A stretch of DNA of 64,000 nt from Advenella faeciporci (lineage in GTDB: Bacteria > Pseudomonadota > Gammaproteobacteria > Burkholderiales > Burkholderiaceae_B), in NCBI RefSeq assembly GCF_014652395.1, contig NZ_BMYS01000014.1, positions 25,738 to 89,737 on the forward strand, given 5' to 3'. Shown in pieces: positions 62,769-64,000 of the stretch. Under the pieces are notes generated by a model. That model had not been told where the DNA came from. It made no database searches and worked only from the letters and a program-made list of their open reading frames with translations. Numbering within the stretch: the stretch's first letter is position 1; each line of letters opens with the position of its first letter. Both the position numbers and the translations under genes were made by a program.

Positions 62769-63797
62769 ATGTCAGGCGAATCATTACAACATGCGGCTTT
62801 GCCGCTAGGCATTACCATGGGGGATGCGGCCGGTATTGGCCCCGAACTGGTCGTGAAACTGTTCGCAAACGGCTTGCCGGCACCGGCGGTGGTGTATGGT
62901 GATGCGGGCAGCCTGATCAGGGCGGCCGGTTTCCTGGCGCTGCCCCAGGTGCATATACAGGAATTTGCCAGTATTAATACCTATCTTCAGGCAAACCCGG
63001 CCATACCGGGTACTGTTGTCATGCCCGTTATTAACTGCGCACCGCCCATTCCGGCCAGCCTGCCCTTGGGCCGGGTTAGCAAAGAAGCCGGACAGGGGGC
63101 ATATGCGTATCTTTGCCAGGCTATTGATGATGCCATGGCCGGACAAATTGCCGCCATTGTGACTGCACCCTTGCATAAGGTTTCTTTAAAAATGGCGGGG
63201 GTGAATCATCCCGGGCACACCGAAATCCTGGCGCAACGCTCGGGGGCGGGGCATGTGGGCATGATGCTGCTTAACGACGAACTCAGGGTCCTGCTGGTCA
63301 GCATTCATATCCCGCTGTCTGCAGTGCCACAACAGGTTACCCATGAAAATGAATGTACTGCCATCCAGCTTGCGCACCAGGCCTGTCGCCAGTTGGGGAT
63401 CGCCCAGCCACGTATTGCCGTGGCCGGCTTAAACCCGCATGCCGGAGAAGAAGGACGTTTTGGCCAGGAAGACGTCAATATTATTGCACCCGCCATTGCA
63501 CATATGCGTGAACAGGGGATAAACGTAAGCGGCCCTTACCCCGGAGACACTATCTTTATGCGGGCCCGCAAGGGTGAGTTTGATATGGTGGTGGCCCAAT
63601 ACCATGACCAGGGTTTAATTCCCGTGAAATATCTGGGCGTGGATAACGGGATTAACGTAACCGTTGGCCTTCCTTTCATTCGAACCAGTGTTGATCACGG
63701 CACCGCTTTTGATATTGCCGGAAAAGGTATTGCCGATGAATCTTCGTTGCGGGCTGCCTTTGAACTGGCCATGAAAATGAAAGTGACTCCCGAATAA
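62769..63797 (+). CDS. pdxA: 4-hydroxythreonine-4-phosphate dehydrogenase
   Basis: Oxidises 4-phosphohydroxy-L-threonine in de novo pyridoxal phosphate synthesis. From ATG 62769 it has 342 residues. Motifs: LGITMGDAAGIGPELVVK at the N-terminus, VTAPLHKVSLKMAGV, the metal histidines in NHPGHTEILAQ and QYHDQGLIPVKYLG, and GLPFIRTSVDHGTAFDIAG. AGG lies six bases upstream. It is divergent from uvrA, sharing a 217-base promoter region. Confidence 0.95.
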   Translation: MSGESLQHAALPLGITMGDAAGIGPELVVKLFANGLPAPAVVYGDAGSLIRAAGFLALPQVHIQEFASINTYLQANPAIPGTVVMPVINCAPPIPASLPLGRVSKEAGQGAYAYLCQAIDDAMAGQIAAIVTAPLHKVSLKMAGVNHPGHTEILAQRSGAGHVGMMLLNDELRVLLVSIHIPLSAVPQQVTHENECTAIQLAHQACRQLGIAQPRIAVAGLNPHAGEEGRFGQEDVNIIAPAIAHMREQGINVSGPYPGDTIFMRARKGEFDMVVAQYHDQGLIPVKYLGVDNGINVTVGLPFIRTSVDHGTAFDIAGKGIADESSLRAAFELAMKMKVTPE

Positions 63798-63813
63798 ACA
63801 GGTGGACCCACGT

Positions 63814-63842
63814 CTGGTTTCCACGTGGAACATGGGAACCAG
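63814..63842. repeat. Hairpin repeat after pdxA
   Basis: CTGGTT (63814-63819) and AACCAG (63837-63842) enclose a CCACGTGG palindrome and a TGGGAACC-type string. It may serve as a terminator or be a dispersed intergenic hairpin. The remaining bases to 64000 hold no supported gene. Confidence 0.45.
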
Positions 63843-64000
63843 CAAACCCGGCCATTTTCGTTCCCATGCTCCCGCGTCACTGCCATTAAGTTAAGGAAAA
63901 TCCATTTAAAAACAATGTTTTTTCTGTCGTTTATGAAAGTTCAACTGTCTCCTTGATGATGACTTTTTACGGGGCGGATGACGGTAGCGCCGTTCCAGAC

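Noticed and set aside
63956..64000. Possible new gene start at the window end (ATGATG, frame open to the edge)
   Set aside because: Only 15 codons visible and no ribosome binding site. A minus-strand 3' end (stop near 63967) is equally possible.

Overview
The window looks like ordinary chromosome from a moderate-GC betaproteobacterium of the order Burkholderiales, most like the Alcaligenaceae. This is inferred from the protein families and the gene neighbourhoods (tkt-gap and pgk glycolytic/Calvin-type genes, purC-purE-purK-sua5, gcdH with a divergent LysR gene, a double-length UvrA); no database search was possible. No rRNA, tRNA, transposase, prophage or CRISPR array was seen.

Layout. 1-8.1 kb, central metabolism: the 3' end of a malic enzyme (maeB), a patatin-like lipase coupled to a barstar-like protein, rsmE, then tkt, gap and pgk. 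8.2-16.4 kb, envelope: a 1953-residue alpha-2-macroglobulin with an intact thioester motif, followed directly by pbpC. 16.4-18.2 kb: a nucleoside-sugar-epimerase-like gene and a divergent nitrilase-family amidase. 18.3-21.7 kb: a cytochrome bd operon on the minus strand (DUF2946-like gene, cydA, cydB and a 37-codon cydX). 22-28 kb: class II aldolase, purC, purE, purK, threonylcarbamoyl-AMP synthase, an M20 amidohydrolase and a GhrA-type reductase. 29-31.5 kb: an unrecognised tail-anchored protein behind a MazG-like gene, and a zinc alcohol dehydrogenase. 31.7-33.5 kb: queE-queC-queD, overlapping, for preQ0/queuosine synthesis. 33.6-37.5 kb: an acetyltransferase, a 3-hydroxyacyl-CoA dehydrogenase, a BamE-like/OmpA lipoprotein and a di-heme cytochrome c peroxidase.

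37.7-51.7 kb is a catabolic region with three LysR regulators: GST, LysR, CoA-transferase and HMG-CoA-lyase-like genes; a periplasmic binding protein and mmsA divergent from a second LysR gene, followed by a dienelactone hydrolase; an L,D-transpeptidase and MepK-like endopeptidase pair; a MaoC dehydratase; and gcdH divergent from a third LysR gene. 51.7-56.4 kb holds purU, an L-2-hydroxyglutarate-oxidase-like gene, a flavin reductase, pdxH, chaC and tcdA. 56.4-56.9 kb is a non-coding repeat block (a 42-bp minisatellite, then 83-bp tandem units carrying two hairpins each). The window closes with a tandem-duplicated UvrA of about 1890 residues, preceded by a LexA-like box, and pdxA.

Most of the window is well-understood housekeeping and catabolism, and I found no clear case for a wholly new multi-gene system. 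The parts most worth a second look are the repeat block beside the double UvrA, the possible SOS control of that gene, the tail-anchored unknown in the MazG operon, the barstar-like protein translationally coupled to a lipase, and several unexplained repeat-based leader or operator structures (upstream of tkt, the macroglobulin gene, queE, the cytochrome c peroxidase and the MaoC gene).
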